NCBI RefSeq assembly: GCF_014897985.1
Contig: NZ_JABUZA010000012.1
Coordinates: forward strand, 33,608 to 97,607
Length of the DNA stretch: 64,000 nucleotides
Direction: 5' to 3'
Source of the DNA: Halomonas colorata
Lineage (GTDB): Bacteria; Pseudomonadota; Gammaproteobacteria; Pseudomonadales; Halomonadaceae
Part shown: positions 1 to 8,272 of the stretch, one piece after another
How the letters are laid out: every line of letters begins with the position of its first letter
Numbering within the stretch: the stretch's first letter is position 1
Translations under genes and position numbers: made by a program
Notes under the pieces: generated by a model
What the model was told of the DNA's origin: nothing
Databases searched by the model: none
What the model saw: the letters and a program-made list of their open reading frames with translations, nothing else

Positions 1-68
1 CGGATACCTTCGGGCATGACTTCAGTACCAATGCCGTCGCCAGCGATAACTGCAATGCGGTGGGCCAT
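1..68 (-). CDS. tartrate/D-malate dehydrogenase, N-terminus only
   Basis: Partial gene running off the left edge; only the first 22 codons are present, starting at the ATG whose complement lies at 66-68. The translated start, MAHRIAVIAGDGIGTEV, is the N-terminal strand and GDGIG loop of the isocitrate/isopropylmalate dehydrogenase superfamily. The following VMPEGIR resembles the tartrate/D-malate dehydrogenase branch, which oxidatively decarboxylates D-malate or tartrate with NAD+. A GGAG lies about 8 nt upstream of the start. The gene is divergent from a LysR regulator, the arrangement known for dmlA/dmlR. The superfamily is clear; the substrate is inferred. Confidence 0.75.
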   Translation of the reverse strand, partial: MAHRIAVIAGDGIGTEVMPEGI

Positions 69-96
69 ATGGACTCCTGGTTTGTTGTTAAGACTC

Positions 97-146
97 GTTA
101 TTAAAAAATCGTTGCTAAGAACAGCTCTTAATAACAGTTGCTAGGA
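97..146. promoter_or_regulatory. divergent operator region with inverted and direct repeats
   Basis: Between the dehydrogenase and the LysR gene there is a perfect 8-bp inverted repeat, GTTATTAA at 97-104 and TTAATAAC at 128-135. A direct repeat, GTTGCTAAGA at 111-120 and GTTGCTAGGA at 137-146, overlaps it. LysR-type regulators usually bind spaced dyads in such divergent promoters, so this is the best candidate operator. Binding itself is inferred. Confidence 0.45.
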
Positions 147-219
147 AAGTGTAGCGGCTTTGGGAAAGATAATAATCAGGCTACTATGCAAACTATTGTT
201 GCCTAAAAGTAGAGAATCC

Positions 220-1155
220 ATGTCGGCATTAGACGACCTTGCGTTTTTTCAGACGTTGGCCCGTGCGGGAAGCTTAACCACAACGGCACGCGAGCTGGGG
301 CTTTCGCTGTCGGCGGTAAGCAAACGGCTCAAGCAGTTAGAGGCAAGGTTAGGCGTAGAGCTTGCCGCACGGACCACCCGGCGGCTAACGCTGACAGCGG
401 AAGGCGAGCGCTATTTATCCCGCGGGGCGCTGATTTTGGATGAGCTGGGGGAGCTTGAAAATTCACTTACCGATACGCACCGCCATGGGCTCAGTGGGCG
501 GCTGCGGGTCAATGCGACCTTCGGCTTTGGGAGGCGGCATATCGCGCCGCTGCTATCCACGTTTTGCGAAGCCCACGCCGAGGTAGAAGGGTGGTTAGAG
601 CTCACCAATTTTCCTTTGAACCTAAGCGACCACGGCTTTGATGTGGGCATCCGGATTGGCGAGCCGCCCGATTCACGTTTAATCGCCAAGCCTATTTTGC
701 CCAATCGTCGGGTGCTGTGTGCCGCACCTGCCTATATTGCCCAAATGCCGGCATTGACGACACCTGCGGAACTTTCACGCCAGACCTGCTTGCTGATTCG
801 TGAAAACGATACGGATTTTCCGCTGTGGCGTTTTGAGCGTTGCGATGACCCGGAGCACGTTCAGTCGGTGAAAGTCAGTGGGCGGCTTGCCAGTAATGAT
901 GGTGAGGTAATTACCCGCATGGCGCTGGATGGTCATGGTGTTATGCTGCGTTCCTGGTGGGATGTGAACGAGCACCTTGCCAGTGGAGCGCTGCAGCCGT
1001 TATTGACGCAATGGCAAGGCGTGCGGGCGGATTTCTACGCGGTGTTTGAGCAGCGCCGCCATGTGCCTGCCCGGTTACGCGCGTTTATCGACTACGTGCA
1101 GCGTGAGATTACCGGGCGGGTGCCACCGCTACCTGCGGTACAAAGGCTTCGTTAA
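220..1155 (+). CDS. LysR-family transcriptional regulator (DmlR-like)
   Basis: A 311-residue LysR-type regulator. The N-terminal winged helix carries the family pattern (FFQTLARAGSLTTTARELG, SAVSKRLKQLEARLG, TRRLTLTAEG) within about residues 5-60, followed by the two-lobed LysR substrate domain. I chose the ATG at 220 because it puts the helix-turn-helix at the usual distance from the N-terminus and follows AGAGAA; an in-frame ATG at 160 would add a poorly conserved 20-residue leader. Divergent from the tartrate/D-malate dehydrogenase, it probably activates that gene in response to the dicarboxylate. The pairing matches dmlR/dmlA, but the effector is inferred. Confidence 0.88.
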   Translation: MSALDDLAFFQTLARAGSLTTTARELGLSLSAVSKRLKQLEARLGVELAARTTRRLTLTAEGERYLSRGALILDELGELENSLTDTHRHGLSGRLRVNATFGFGRRHIAPLLSTFCEAHAEVEGWLELTNFPLNLSDHGFDVGIRIGEPPDSRLIAKPILPNRRVLCAAPAYIAQMPALTTPAELSRQTCLLIRENDTDFPLWRFERCDDPEHVQSVKVSGRLASNDGEVITRMALDGHGVMLRSWWDVNEHLASGALQPLLTQWQGVRADFYAVFEQRRHVPARLRAFIDYVQREITGRVPPLPAVQRLR

Positions 1156-1391
1156 TGGCGGGGACACTCTTCACCATGAGCTACCCTAATCAGCTCATCG
1201 GTCGGGAAGTCGAGCTCGGCAGCCCGTTGACGAAGGCGTTGCTCAGTGTCGCTATCCAACGTGGGCGTGCGCGAAAGAATCCATAGGTAATCACGATCAG
1301 GACCTGCCACCAGTGCCCATTGATAGTTATCATCTAGCTAATGTACGAAGTCATCGCCTAACGGCGGAAACCATTGGATAAAATGGGTATC
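1152..1391 (-). pseudogene. decayed bacterial lipocalin (Blc-like) remnant
   Basis: One minus-strand frame reads DTHFIQWFPPLGDDFVH, then a TAG (complement of 1338-1340), then LDDNYQWALVAGPDRDYLWI and LSRTPTLDSDTEQRLRQRA before its own stop at 1152-1154. The YxWALVAGPxRDYLWILSRTP block is the C-terminal signature of outer-membrane lipocalins of the Blc family. A second in-frame stop lies at 1392-1394 and no N-terminal lipocalin sequence (signal peptide, GxW motif) is present upstream. It is therefore a 5'-truncated relic. It ends overlapping the last bases of the LysR gene. Confidence 0.75.
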
Positions 1392-1481
1392 TTATCCGCG
1401 TGGCCAAACGATAAGCGCTAATAAATCGGCTACGGTGAGCATGACCTTAAAATAAAGGCGCGCCGAATAAAGGAGTATTTT

Positions 1482-1910
1482 ATGTGGCATCAGCAGGAAA
1501 TTCACTTGGCTGAGTTGGCACGGGGATTTCACTTGATTACCGATGAGGTGGCTCGTGCACTGCCTTGCTTGTCGGAATGCTGCGTGGGACTTTTGCACCT
1601 GCAGCTCATGCATACTTCGGCGTCGCTTACTCTTAATGAAAATACCGACCCGGATGTACGGCATGATTTAAATGCTTTTATGGGTAATCTGATACCCGAA
1701 GGGCTGAGCTACTTTCGACACACGCTGGAAGGCCCCGATGATATGCCTGCGCATGTGGCCGCCAGTTTGTTGGGCACCCAGGTAACGCTTGCCGTGCGCG
1801 ATGGGCGGTTAGCACTGGGTACATGGCAAGGCCTTTGGTTAGGCGAGCATCGCGACCACGGCGGTCCTCGACGCTTGTTAGCGACACTCAACGGCTGCGA
1901 AACACGCTAA
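1482..1910 (+). CDS. yjbQ: YjbQ family protein (UPF0047)
   Basis: A 142-residue protein of the YjbQ/UPF0047 family; members form trimers and have weak thiamine-phosphate synthase activity in vitro. The central MHTSASLTLNENTDPDVRHD segment is the family signature, and the C-terminal GTWQGLWLGEHRDHGGPRRL segment, which contributes histidines to the conserved pocket, is intact. Length is typical. A strong AAAGGAG lies 7-8 nt before the ATG. The gene stands alone, upstream of the glycosyltransferase fusion and after the lipocalin relic. The physiological role of the family is uncertain. Confidence 0.92.
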   Translation: MWHQQEIHLAELARGFHLITDEVARALPCLSECCVGLLHLQLMHTSASLTLNENTDPDVRHDLNAFMGNLIPEGLSYFRHTLEGPDDMPAHVAASLLGTQVTLAVRDGRLALGTWQGLWLGEHRDHGGPRRLLATLNGCETR

Positions 1911-1962
1911 ATGCATATACCGTTATATTATTTGTCTAATTCACATGAGTAAGCCGTTCTAG

Positions 1963-4221
1963 ATGTCCTCTCAACGCTCTTTCCTGCGTGCTTTCCAACG
2001 TTCTCATAAGCGCTGGATACGGCTTTTCTTTGTGCTTAATCTGGCGTTGGTAGCTGTTCTGGTTACTCACCAGGTATGGCTTTACATGGCCGAGCCTACG
2101 TTTGAATCGGTACATACCCTGGAGGTTGCGGACATCCGCGACACGCTTTCTGAACGCGATGCCTACCGATTTGCCGTGGTAGGTAATATCAACAACTCGG
2201 TGAGCGTGTTTCGCAATGAAATCGTGCCCCAGATTAATCAGGGCGGTATCGACTTTCTGGTTTCTGCGGGCAACGCCGTTAGCAGTGGCCAGCAGGAGAG
2301 CTACCAAGCCATTTACGATAGTATGGAGGAGCTCAATATCCCCTATCTGCTCACCTATGGGGATAACGAAGACAGTGATTTTGGCAGCTATCTTTTCTAT
2401 GAGCATTTTGGCCCGCATTTTTACTCGTTTGTGGCGGGTAACAGCCACTTCATTTTTCTGGACGGCACCGGCAAGTCGTCAACATCGTGGCAGTTGGACT
2501 GGCTGGAGCGTGAGCTTGCGGCGTCAGAGGTCCAGCACCGGTTTGTTTTTGTCGGCCTTCCGCTGCATAACGTGATTAATGAGGCGCCACCATTTGAATC
2601 AGATAACTATTTAAACGATGCCGCTTTGAGCGACGGCATTATGCGGCTCGCCGAAAGCTATGCGGTGGATACGGTGTTTTCAGCGAACTTGTCGCTTTTT
2701 TCTGATCAAACCGTTAATGGCGTCAATTACATCACCACCGGTGGGGCGGGGGGCATTTTAATGAATGCCGAAAGCAGTTTTCACCACTATGTGGTGGTGG
2801 ATGTTAACGGCGAAAATGTCACGGTCACTCCCATACGCTTAAACGTGAATCTGCCCGGCTGGTGGCGGATGCTAAGCAGTATCGGCTCCACTATTTATGC
2901 GTTTTTCTATATCAGCTATCCGCGGTTTTTATTGATCGTAGGCCTTTTAACCCTTCTGGCTATGCGGCTGTATCAGCTGATTTTTGAAGAGCGGCACTAC
3001 TATCCTGACTTTGATATTGATCCAACGCCTTACTTGGGAAAGCCGCTAAGAGTGGCTATGGTATCCAACAACTATTTTCCTTTTGTATCGGGCGTATCAG
3101 TGTCGGTTGACCGCCTGCGCCGTGGGCTGAGCGAGCTGGGCCATACGCTTCAGCTTTATGTACCGCGTTATCGCGAAGCATGGCAGGACGATGCGGCAAT
3201 CAAACGCATTCCTACGTTGATGGCCTTTGGTGAAAAGCGTGAGTTTCGTTTAACTAACCCGTTTAATGCTCGTTTTCGCCGCTACATGCGTGCCTTTAAG
3301 CCAGATATCATCCATGTCCATCACCCGTTTTGGTTGGGGTCAATGGGGTTATTAATGGGGCGGCGGTTAAAAGTGCCGGTGGTGTACACCTATCACACCC
3401 GCCTGGAGCACTATGCGCATTTTGTGCCCCTGCCCAGCATCTTGTTTCGTAACTTGATCTCGCACTATTTGATCAAGCGTTTTTCAAACGGCTGCCAGGG
3501 GGTCATCGTGCCTACCTATTCAGCCGAAGAGTACTTGCGCATGATTGGGGTTAAAACGCCCACACTCGTGCAGCCGACGGGCATCGACTTTGCTCGTTTT
3601 CAGCAGGTGGATGAATCTTCGTTAGCCACCCTGCGTGAGCAGCTGGGTATTCAGCCGGCGCAAAAAATACTGGTCAGCGTTTCGCGTATCAGCCAGGAAA
3701 AAAATATTGGTTTTATGCTGGATGCGCTAGCGGAGCTCAAGCAGCAGGGCCATGACGATTTACACCTACTCCTGATAGGTGAAGGACCGGATCGCCAGAC
3801 GATACAACAGCAGATAGAACGCTTGGGATTGGTTGATGACGTTACGCTGGCGGGCGCTGTACCCCCTGAGGAGATGGCGCTTTATTATCATCTGGGGGAT
3901 GTGTTTGTATTTGCCTCCACCTCGGAAACCCAGGGAATGGTCATCCTTGAAGCAATGGCGGCCGGTATGCCGGTTGTTGCCGTGCGTTCCAGCGGCATCG
4001 ATGACGTGGTGCGGGAAGGTTTTAATGGTTATAAAACGCCCCAGAATCGCCAAGCATGGGGATGGCGTATTCTCGAGCTGACTGGTGATGAAGCGCTAAG
4101 ACAGACCCTTGGGAATCAGGCGCGCGAGTTTGCCGCCGATTTCGATATCAAAAACTTTGCCACCACGGTGGGCGGTTTTTACGCAGATGTACTGGCCAAA
4201 TATCATGCGGCGTCTCGGTAA
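1963..4221 (+). CDS. membrane-anchored phosphoesterase-like/GT4 glycosyltransferase fusion
   Basis: A 752-residue fusion. Residues 20-42 form a membrane anchor. Residues about 68-290 have a calcineurin-like phosphoesterase layout (FAVVGN, FLVSAGN, LLTYGDN, NYITTGGAGG). A second hydrophobic helix spans about 311-340. Residues 361-750 are a GT-B glycosyltransferase of family 4, with the VSNNYFPFVSGVSV start and the donor-site E655-x7-E663 motif (SETQGMVILE). The phosphoesterase metal ligands are replaced: DxH becomes N75-I-N77, GD becomes GN104, GNH becomes GDN (133-135) and GHxH becomes ANLS (241-244). The GT half resembles lipid glucosyltransferases, so it may glycosylate a membrane lipid from the cytosol while the degenerate domain sits in the periplasm; substrate and role are inference. 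No clear ribosome-binding site precedes the ATG. Confidence 0.85.
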   Translation: MSSQRSFLRAFQRSHKRWIRLFFVLNLALVAVLVTHQVWLYMAEPTFESVHTLEVADIRDTLSERDAYRFAVVGNINNSVSVFRNEIVPQINQGGIDFLVSAGNAVSSGQQESYQAIYDSMEELNIPYLLTYGDNEDSDFGSYLFYEHFGPHFYSFVAGNSHFIFLDGTGKSSTSWQLDWLERELAASEVQHRFVFVGLPLHNVINEAPPFESDNYLNDAALSDGIMRLAESYAVDTVFSANLSLFSDQTVNGVNYITTGGAGGILMNAESSFHHYVVVDVNGENVTVTPIRLNVNLPGWWRMLSSIGSTIYAFFYISYPRFLLIVGLLTLLAMRLYQLIFEERHYYPDFDIDPTPYLGKPLRVAMVSNNYFPFVSGVSVSVDRLRRGLSELGHTLQLYVPRYREAWQDDAAIKRIPTLMAFGEKREFRLTNPFNARFRRYMRAFKPDIIHVHHPFWLGSMGLLMGRRLKVPVVYTYHTRLEHYAHFVPLPSILFRNLISHYLIKRFSNGCQGVIVPTYSAEEYLRMIGVKTPTLVQPTGIDFARFQQVDESSLATLREQLGIQPAQKILVSVSRISQEKNIGFMLDALAELKQQGHDDLHLLLIGEGPDRQTIQQQIERLGLVDDVTLAGAVPPEEMALYYHLGDVFVFASTSETQGMVILEAMAAGMPVVAVRSSGIDDVVREGFNGYKTPQNRQAWGWRILELTGDEALRQTLGNQAREFAADFDIKNFATTVGGFYADVLAKYHAASR

Positions 4222-4223
4222 GC

Positions 4224-4907
4224 CTATTTAGGCTCAGGCGTTCGCCGGGCCGCATAGCGCTTGAGGACAAACAGTAAACCAATGCCCGCTACCAGCCCAA
4301 GCCCAGCGATTATAAGCTCTTGTGGCGAGGTGGCGGTAAAGAGTGCGCCAAGCTGGCTGCCCAGCAGAATGACCGCCGCAAGCCCTGGCACAATCCCCAG
4401 GGTTGAGCCAATCATGTAATCCCGAAAGTTGAGATGAAACGCACCCGCTAACATATTGGTTAACGTAAACGGTGCCAGCGGCAGGAGATTAATCACCGTC
4501 ATGGTGCGAATGCCGCGCCCGGATAGATAGCCCGAAAGCCCACGCAGATGGCGGCCGCCATAGCGCATTAGCGCTTCGCGCCCCAGCCAATGGCCTACCC
4601 AGTAAGAAACAACCGAAGAACTGAGCGTGCCCAGTGTGGCATACGCCAACCCCCACGCAGGCCCGAACAGCAACCCGGTAACGACCACCAGTAGGCTGAG
4701 CGGGAACATGATGAGCTGCGTGCCGGTGTAAACGGCAATCACCGCGGCAAACATCCAAGGCTCGGTTTGCCACTGGCTAACGAGGTCGGCCAGTTCGGCA
4801 AGGTGCGCCTGAGTAAGTAAACCTGTCTGCTGCAACCAGCTCCACATGATGGCGAGCGCCAGCAAACCCACCAGCAGGCCAAGCCCTTTCAATAATGTAC
4901 GTGACAT
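4224..4907 (-). CDS. TVP38/TMEM64 family membrane protein
   Basis: A 227-residue membrane protein of the TVP38/TMEM64 (DedA-like, VTT domain) family. It has an N-terminal helix, then the VTT core with FPLSLLVVVTGLLFGPAWGL and a later glycine-rich segment (LAPFTLTNMLAGAFHLNFRD). Members are linked to lipid scrambling or homeostasis. The ATG at 4907 follows GGGAG by 6 nt; an upstream in-frame ATG at 5003 would add 32 residues of low-complexity charged sequence and lacks a good site. It is convergent with the glycosyltransferase fusion, with stop codons only 2 nt apart and no visible terminator between them. Confidence 0.85.
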   Translation of the reverse strand: MSRTLLKGLGLLVGLLALAIMWSWLQQTGLLTQAHLAELADLVSQWQTEPWMFAAVIAVYTGTQLIMFPLSLLVVVTGLLFGPAWGLAYATLGTLSSSVVSYWVGHWLGREALMRYGGRHLRGLSGYLSGRGIRTMTVINLLPLAPFTLTNMLAGAFHLNFRDYMIGSTLGIVPGLAAVILLGSQLGALFTATSPQELIIAGLGLVAGIGLLFVLKRYAARRTPEPK

Positions 4908-5025
4908 CCTGTCTCCCACCGGTAAAAAAAGGCGCTGGCGAATAAGAAAGCCATAGCATACGCGAGCCCGCCGGTGGGATGAAGAGGCGTTGTCAGCGCT
5001 CATTCAAGGCATCTTGCGTTAGTAT

Positions 5026-5964
5026 TTAACGCTCAAGCTGCGCTTCAATTATTGGCCAGGCGGGATCGCCGTCGCTGGTCATGACATCGGCGAGCATGGC
5101 TTCAATACGCTCGGGGTGTTCGTTAATCCATTGGGTGGCAACCTCTGAAAGCGCTCGCTCTTCCTGCCCAAATGCTTGAATCATCCAGCTCTGCTCATCC
5201 GCGGTAAAACTGAACTGCTCAAAAAATATAGTGAGATTGGGGTTAGCCTCCGCATAATCGGTGCGCAGTAGGGTGAGGACATCGCTCTCACCGTTGTTTT
5301 CGCCAAACAGATTGTCAGGGTCATCCAGGTAACGCATGGGCAGCTCCAGATTCATCCAGTGCGGTGTCCAGCCGACCCAAACGATTGCCTCTTCGCGGGA
5401 AATGGCGTCACGCGCCGCAGACAGCATGGCAACTTCGCTGGTATCGACCAGATTCCAGTCACCCAGACCCCAGGCATCGCTATCAATGGCCTCGTTAAGA
5501 ATTTCACTGGCAGCAGATCCTGCGCCAAAGCCATAGATTCGGCCATTGAACTGGTCACGGTGCTCATCCAGGTCTGCAAAGCTCTGAATACCGCTGTTAT
5601 ACACATCCGCCGGTACGGCCAGCGTCATTTGTGCCCCATCGACATTATTGGCCACGTCAATCAGCACACCCGACTCTTTACGCGGGGTGAACATTTCCCG
5701 TTGCGCGGGCAGCCAGGCACCTAAAAAGACATCAATATCACCGCTTTCCATGCCCTGATAAATCACTTGCAGGCCAATTTCCTGGGTGCGGGTTTCATAC
5801 CCCAGTGGGTTTAACAGCTGTTCGGCGATTTCGGTTTTAACGGTAATGCCGGGCCAGGCGGGAACGCCGAAATCAAGCGTCTGGTCATCGCCTTGCGCGG
5901 CGGTGGCTACTAGCGCAGAGGCCGTCAGGGCGGCGCTGACTGAAAGGCGTAGACGGGTATTCAT
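5026..5964 (-). CDS. quaternary-amine ABC transporter substrate-binding protein (ProX/CaiX-like)
   Basis: A 312-residue periplasmic binding protein of the glycine-betaine/choline/carnitine (OpuAC) family with a signal peptide (residues 1-24, cleaved near TAAQG). Aromatic segments such as VFLGAWLPAQ and VWVGWTPHWMN supply the cage that binds trimethylammonium groups. No permease or ATPase is adjacent. It lies 43 nt downstream of a gamma-butyrobetaine hydroxylase gene on the same strand, so carnitine or gamma-butyrobetaine is the likely ligand. Orphan binding proteins that share a common permease are known in Pseudomonas (CaiX/BetX with CbcWV). Ligand identity is inferred. Confidence 0.88.
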   Translation of the reverse strand: MNTRLRLSVSAALTASALVATAAQGDDQTLDFGVPAWPGITVKTEIAEQLLNPLGYETRTQEIGLQVIYQGMESGDIDVFLGAWLPAQREMFTPRKESGVLIDVANNVDGAQMTLAVPADVYNSGIQSFADLDEHRDQFNGRIYGFGAGSAASEILNEAIDSDAWGLGDWNLVDTSEVAMLSAARDAISREEAIVWVGWTPHWMNLELPMRYLDDPDNLFGENNGESDVLTLLRTDYAEANPNLTIFFEQFSFTADEQSWMIQAFGQEERALSEVATQWINEHPERIEAMLADVMTSDGDPAWPIIEAQLER

Positions 5965-6007
5965 AAGATCTCCTTGCAGGTTTTTTATTTATATCGCGCG
6001 GGGCGAA

Positions 6008-7180
6008 TTATGCATGGCGCGCCAAAACACGCAGGCGCGAGGCAAGCATGTCGCGGTCTAAATAGGTGCCTTGAAGATGGCGGGCGCCGCTATTGGGGTC
6101 GAACTCACGCCGCCCGTGCAGAACACGGCGGTTATCGAAGGCTATCATCTGCCCTGACTGAAGCGCGAACTCTAGCTGGTGTGCTTGGCTATGAAACAGT
6201 TGCCATAGCAGGCGATAGGCACGATACCACGCGTCCATCTGTGCGGCGGGCAGGTGGAGGGCGTCCCGTATCCAATTATTCAGGCGCATTTCTACCAAGT
6301 GGCCGTGGCCGTCGAGAGTAACCACAGGCGCTTTAAAGGCAATATCGTGAGTTTCATCCTGAAAGCGAAAATCAATCGGTGTCTCGCTCAGAATCGCCAA
6401 CGCTTCGGGGTCTTGCTGACGTAACGCGTTAATAACCCGGATGCCGTCGGCAAACAGTGATTCGCCACCGCTGGCTTCGTTTTGCAGGCAGTAAAGTAGC
6501 TGAATGTCGGGCGGCTGGCGCCAATTAGGCAGGTCGATATGTAGAGGCAAGCCAACCGCCGTATAGGCCGCGTTATTGGGGTTGGGTTTGGAGCGTACAT
6601 CAAAACGGGCACCAAAATTGGTTGAGCGCAGCGGCCCGATGCGCTCGGCTAAACGGCTGACCTCTTCTTCGATCAGCGGCGCTTCATCAACCAGCGCCAA
6701 GCCGTCGCGCAGCATGGCGGTGAGCCAGGCTTTCTCACCCTCTGGGGTGAGAAAGTCAGCATGGCGAATTCGCTCAGGGAAAAAGTTATCGACCCAGGGC
6801 ATGGGCGCAGGAACGGCGGATGTCAGGCGCGCTTCTGGACGGCGTTGATGAAGCCAGCCGCTATGAAAAGCGCTGACGTGACCGTCTGTCCACTGTAAAT
6901 ACAGATGTCCCTCTGCCAGGGTAATACCTGGAAGTTCATCAATATCTGCCAGGGGAAGGTAAAGCCGTTCACGGGTTTGTGGATGGCGGCATTCGGAACA
7001 GGCGCAGTGGTCACGAAGCCAAAGGAGCGGTAGCGTGGTCCGGTCACCGGTTTGCCACGTTAGCGATACGCCATCTGCAGCCAAGGTTGCCTCGCTGATT
7101 AGCGGGCCAGACTCATAAGATGTCAGTTCGCCCATTTGAGGGACTTGGCGCTTCTCTGCTGCAAACACGGCGCTTGTCAT
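6008..7180 (-). CDS. gamma-butyrobetaine dioxygenase family 2-oxoglutarate hydroxylase
   Basis: A 390-residue Fe(II)/2-oxoglutarate dioxygenase. The N-terminal domain has the zinc cluster typical of BBOX (C59, C61, C64 in DHCACSEC, with a downstream His, probably H101). The double-stranded beta-helix carries the iron triad H204-I-D206 and H355 (RRVLHGRREF), with R367 placed to bind 2-oxoglutarate. BBOX hydroxylates gamma-butyrobetaine to carnitine. The start at 7180 has GAGGT 6 nt upstream. It probably forms an operon with the downstream binding protein and is divergent from a LysR gene. Trimethyllysine hydroxylase is a related alternative, but a bacterial gene beside a quaternary-amine binding protein favours BBOX. 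Confidence 0.87.
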   Translation of the reverse strand: MTSAVFAAEKRQVPQMGELTSYESGPLISEATLAADGVSLTWQTGDRTTLPLLWLRDHCACSECRHPQTRERLYLPLADIDELPGITLAEGHLYLQWTDGHVSAFHSGWLHQRRPEARLTSAVPAPMPWVDNFFPERIRHADFLTPEGEKAWLTAMLRDGLALVDEAPLIEEEVSRLAERIGPLRSTNFGARFDVRSKPNPNNAAYTAVGLPLHIDLPNWRQPPDIQLLYCLQNEASGGESLFADGIRVINALRQQDPEALAILSETPIDFRFQDETHDIAFKAPVVTLDGHGHLVEMRLNNWIRDALHLPAAQMDAWYRAYRLLWQLFHSQAHQLEFALQSGQMIAFDNRRVLHGRREFDPNSGARHLQGTYLDRDMLASRLRVLARHA

Positions 7181-7191
7181 TATTACCTCGT

Positions 7192-7228
7192 TAAGTGGCT
7201 AGAAATAAGTTTTAAATTCCGCCACTTA
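7192..7228. promoter_or_regulatory. inverted repeat in the hydroxylase/LysR divergent promoter
   Basis: A perfect 8-bp dyad, TAAGTGGC at 192-199 and GCCACTTA at 221-228 of the 7-kb block, with a 21-nt AT-rich spacer, sits between the divergent hydroxylase and LysR starts. It is the obvious candidate binding site for the adjacent regulator. Confidence 0.45.
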
Positions 7229-7306
7229 GGATGCGCAGTCGCCATGGGTTAAACAAACGATTAATCTGGCCCCTAAGACACCGTTTTACTTATAGGTAGG
7301 TTTATC

Positions 7307-8170
7307 ATGAGCCAGCTACCACCTTTATTATGGCTACAGGCGTTTGAATCGGCGGCACGAACGCTAAGTTTTACCGCTGCGGGAAACGAATTAGCGGTTA
7401 CCCAGGCAGCGATTAGCCAGCGTGTGCGTCTGCTTGAGGAGCGCCTGGGGCAAAAACTCTTTATACGCCATGCGCGAAGCTTAACCCTGACGCCTGTGGG
7501 ACAGGCTTGGCTACCCAGTATCCATGATGCTTTCTCGCGTATTAGCGAAGGCACATCCGAAGTGTTCGGCATGACCAGTGAGCAGCCGGTAACGCTACGT
7601 GCCACGCCAATCTTTCAGCAATCGTGGCTGGCTCCGCGCTTGGCGGCTTTTCATCAGCGGTACCCGCAAATATCCCTTCGTTTGGTCAGCGCTATCTGGC
7701 CCGATGACTATAGGCCGGAGGGCGCGGATATTGAAATTCGTTATGGGCGCGGCGAGTGGAGTGGCGTAGAAATGCACCCCTTGGGTGACGATCAGCTATT
7801 GCCTGTCTGTTCGCCCGCATTGGCCGAAACCTTAACAACCCCTGACGATTTAGGTGGGCATACGCTGCTTCACACCGTAGGTTTTGGGGTCGGTTGGTCG
7901 GGCTGGCTTCAGGCGGCAAGGGTTGCTCATCTGGAAGCGCAGTGCCACTCGCTCACCTGTGACAACCAGGTGATGACATTGGCGTTAGCCAGCCAAGGGG
8001 CGGGTGTGGCGTTAATCCATCGCCGTTTGTTAGGGAAGCGCAATGACCTGGTCATGCCTTTTTCAGTAGGCGTATCAAGCGATGAGCGTTTTTGGCTGGT
8101 GCGCCCAAGCCGCCGCCAGGTAGGCGAGGAAGCCGCCTTGGTTTGGCAATGGTTAATAAGCGAAATTTAA
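7307..8170 (+). CDS. LysR-family regulator (GcvA-like) of the carnitine-type cluster
   Basis: A 287-residue LysR-type regulator of the GcvA-like subgroup. The helix-turn-helix lies in residues 8-66 (LQAFESAARTLSFTAAGNEL, TQAAISQRVRLLEERLGQKL, RHARSLTLTPVG), followed by a full effector domain. The ATG follows a weak TAGGT-type site. It is divergent from the butyrobetaine hydroxylase with a dyad between them, so it most likely controls that gene and the binding protein in response to a quaternary amine. The effector is inferred. Confidence 0.87.
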   Translation: MSQLPPLLWLQAFESAARTLSFTAAGNELAVTQAAISQRVRLLEERLGQKLFIRHARSLTLTPVGQAWLPSIHDAFSRISEGTSEVFGMTSEQPVTLRATPIFQQSWLAPRLAAFHQRYPQISLRLVSAIWPDDYRPEGADIEIRYGRGEWSGVEMHPLGDDQLLPVCSPALAETLTTPDDLGGHTLLHTVGFGVGWSGWLQAARVAHLEAQCHSLTCDNQVMTLALASQGAGVALIHRRLLGKRNDLVMPFSVGVSSDERFWLVRPSRRQVGEEAALVWQWLISEI

Positions 8171-8272
8171 GTTTATGGGAGCAATGTCGGAATAAATACG
8201 CCAATTTTCTTGCCATTTTGGTGCAGGCATGAAGAATGAAGCGCCTCAAATGATTTTAAAAAGGCGTGTGGT

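Noticed and set aside
1392..1664. Minus-strand 90-codon frame over the start of yjbQ
   Set aside because: It has no family features and is antisense to the conserved yjbQ coding sequence; only the short lipocalin remnant further left is meaningful.
1945..1962. Five-codon ORF (MSKPF) abutting the glycosyltransferase fusion start
   Set aside because: It has no convincing ribosome-binding site and is too short to distinguish from chance, although its stop codon directly touches the ATG.
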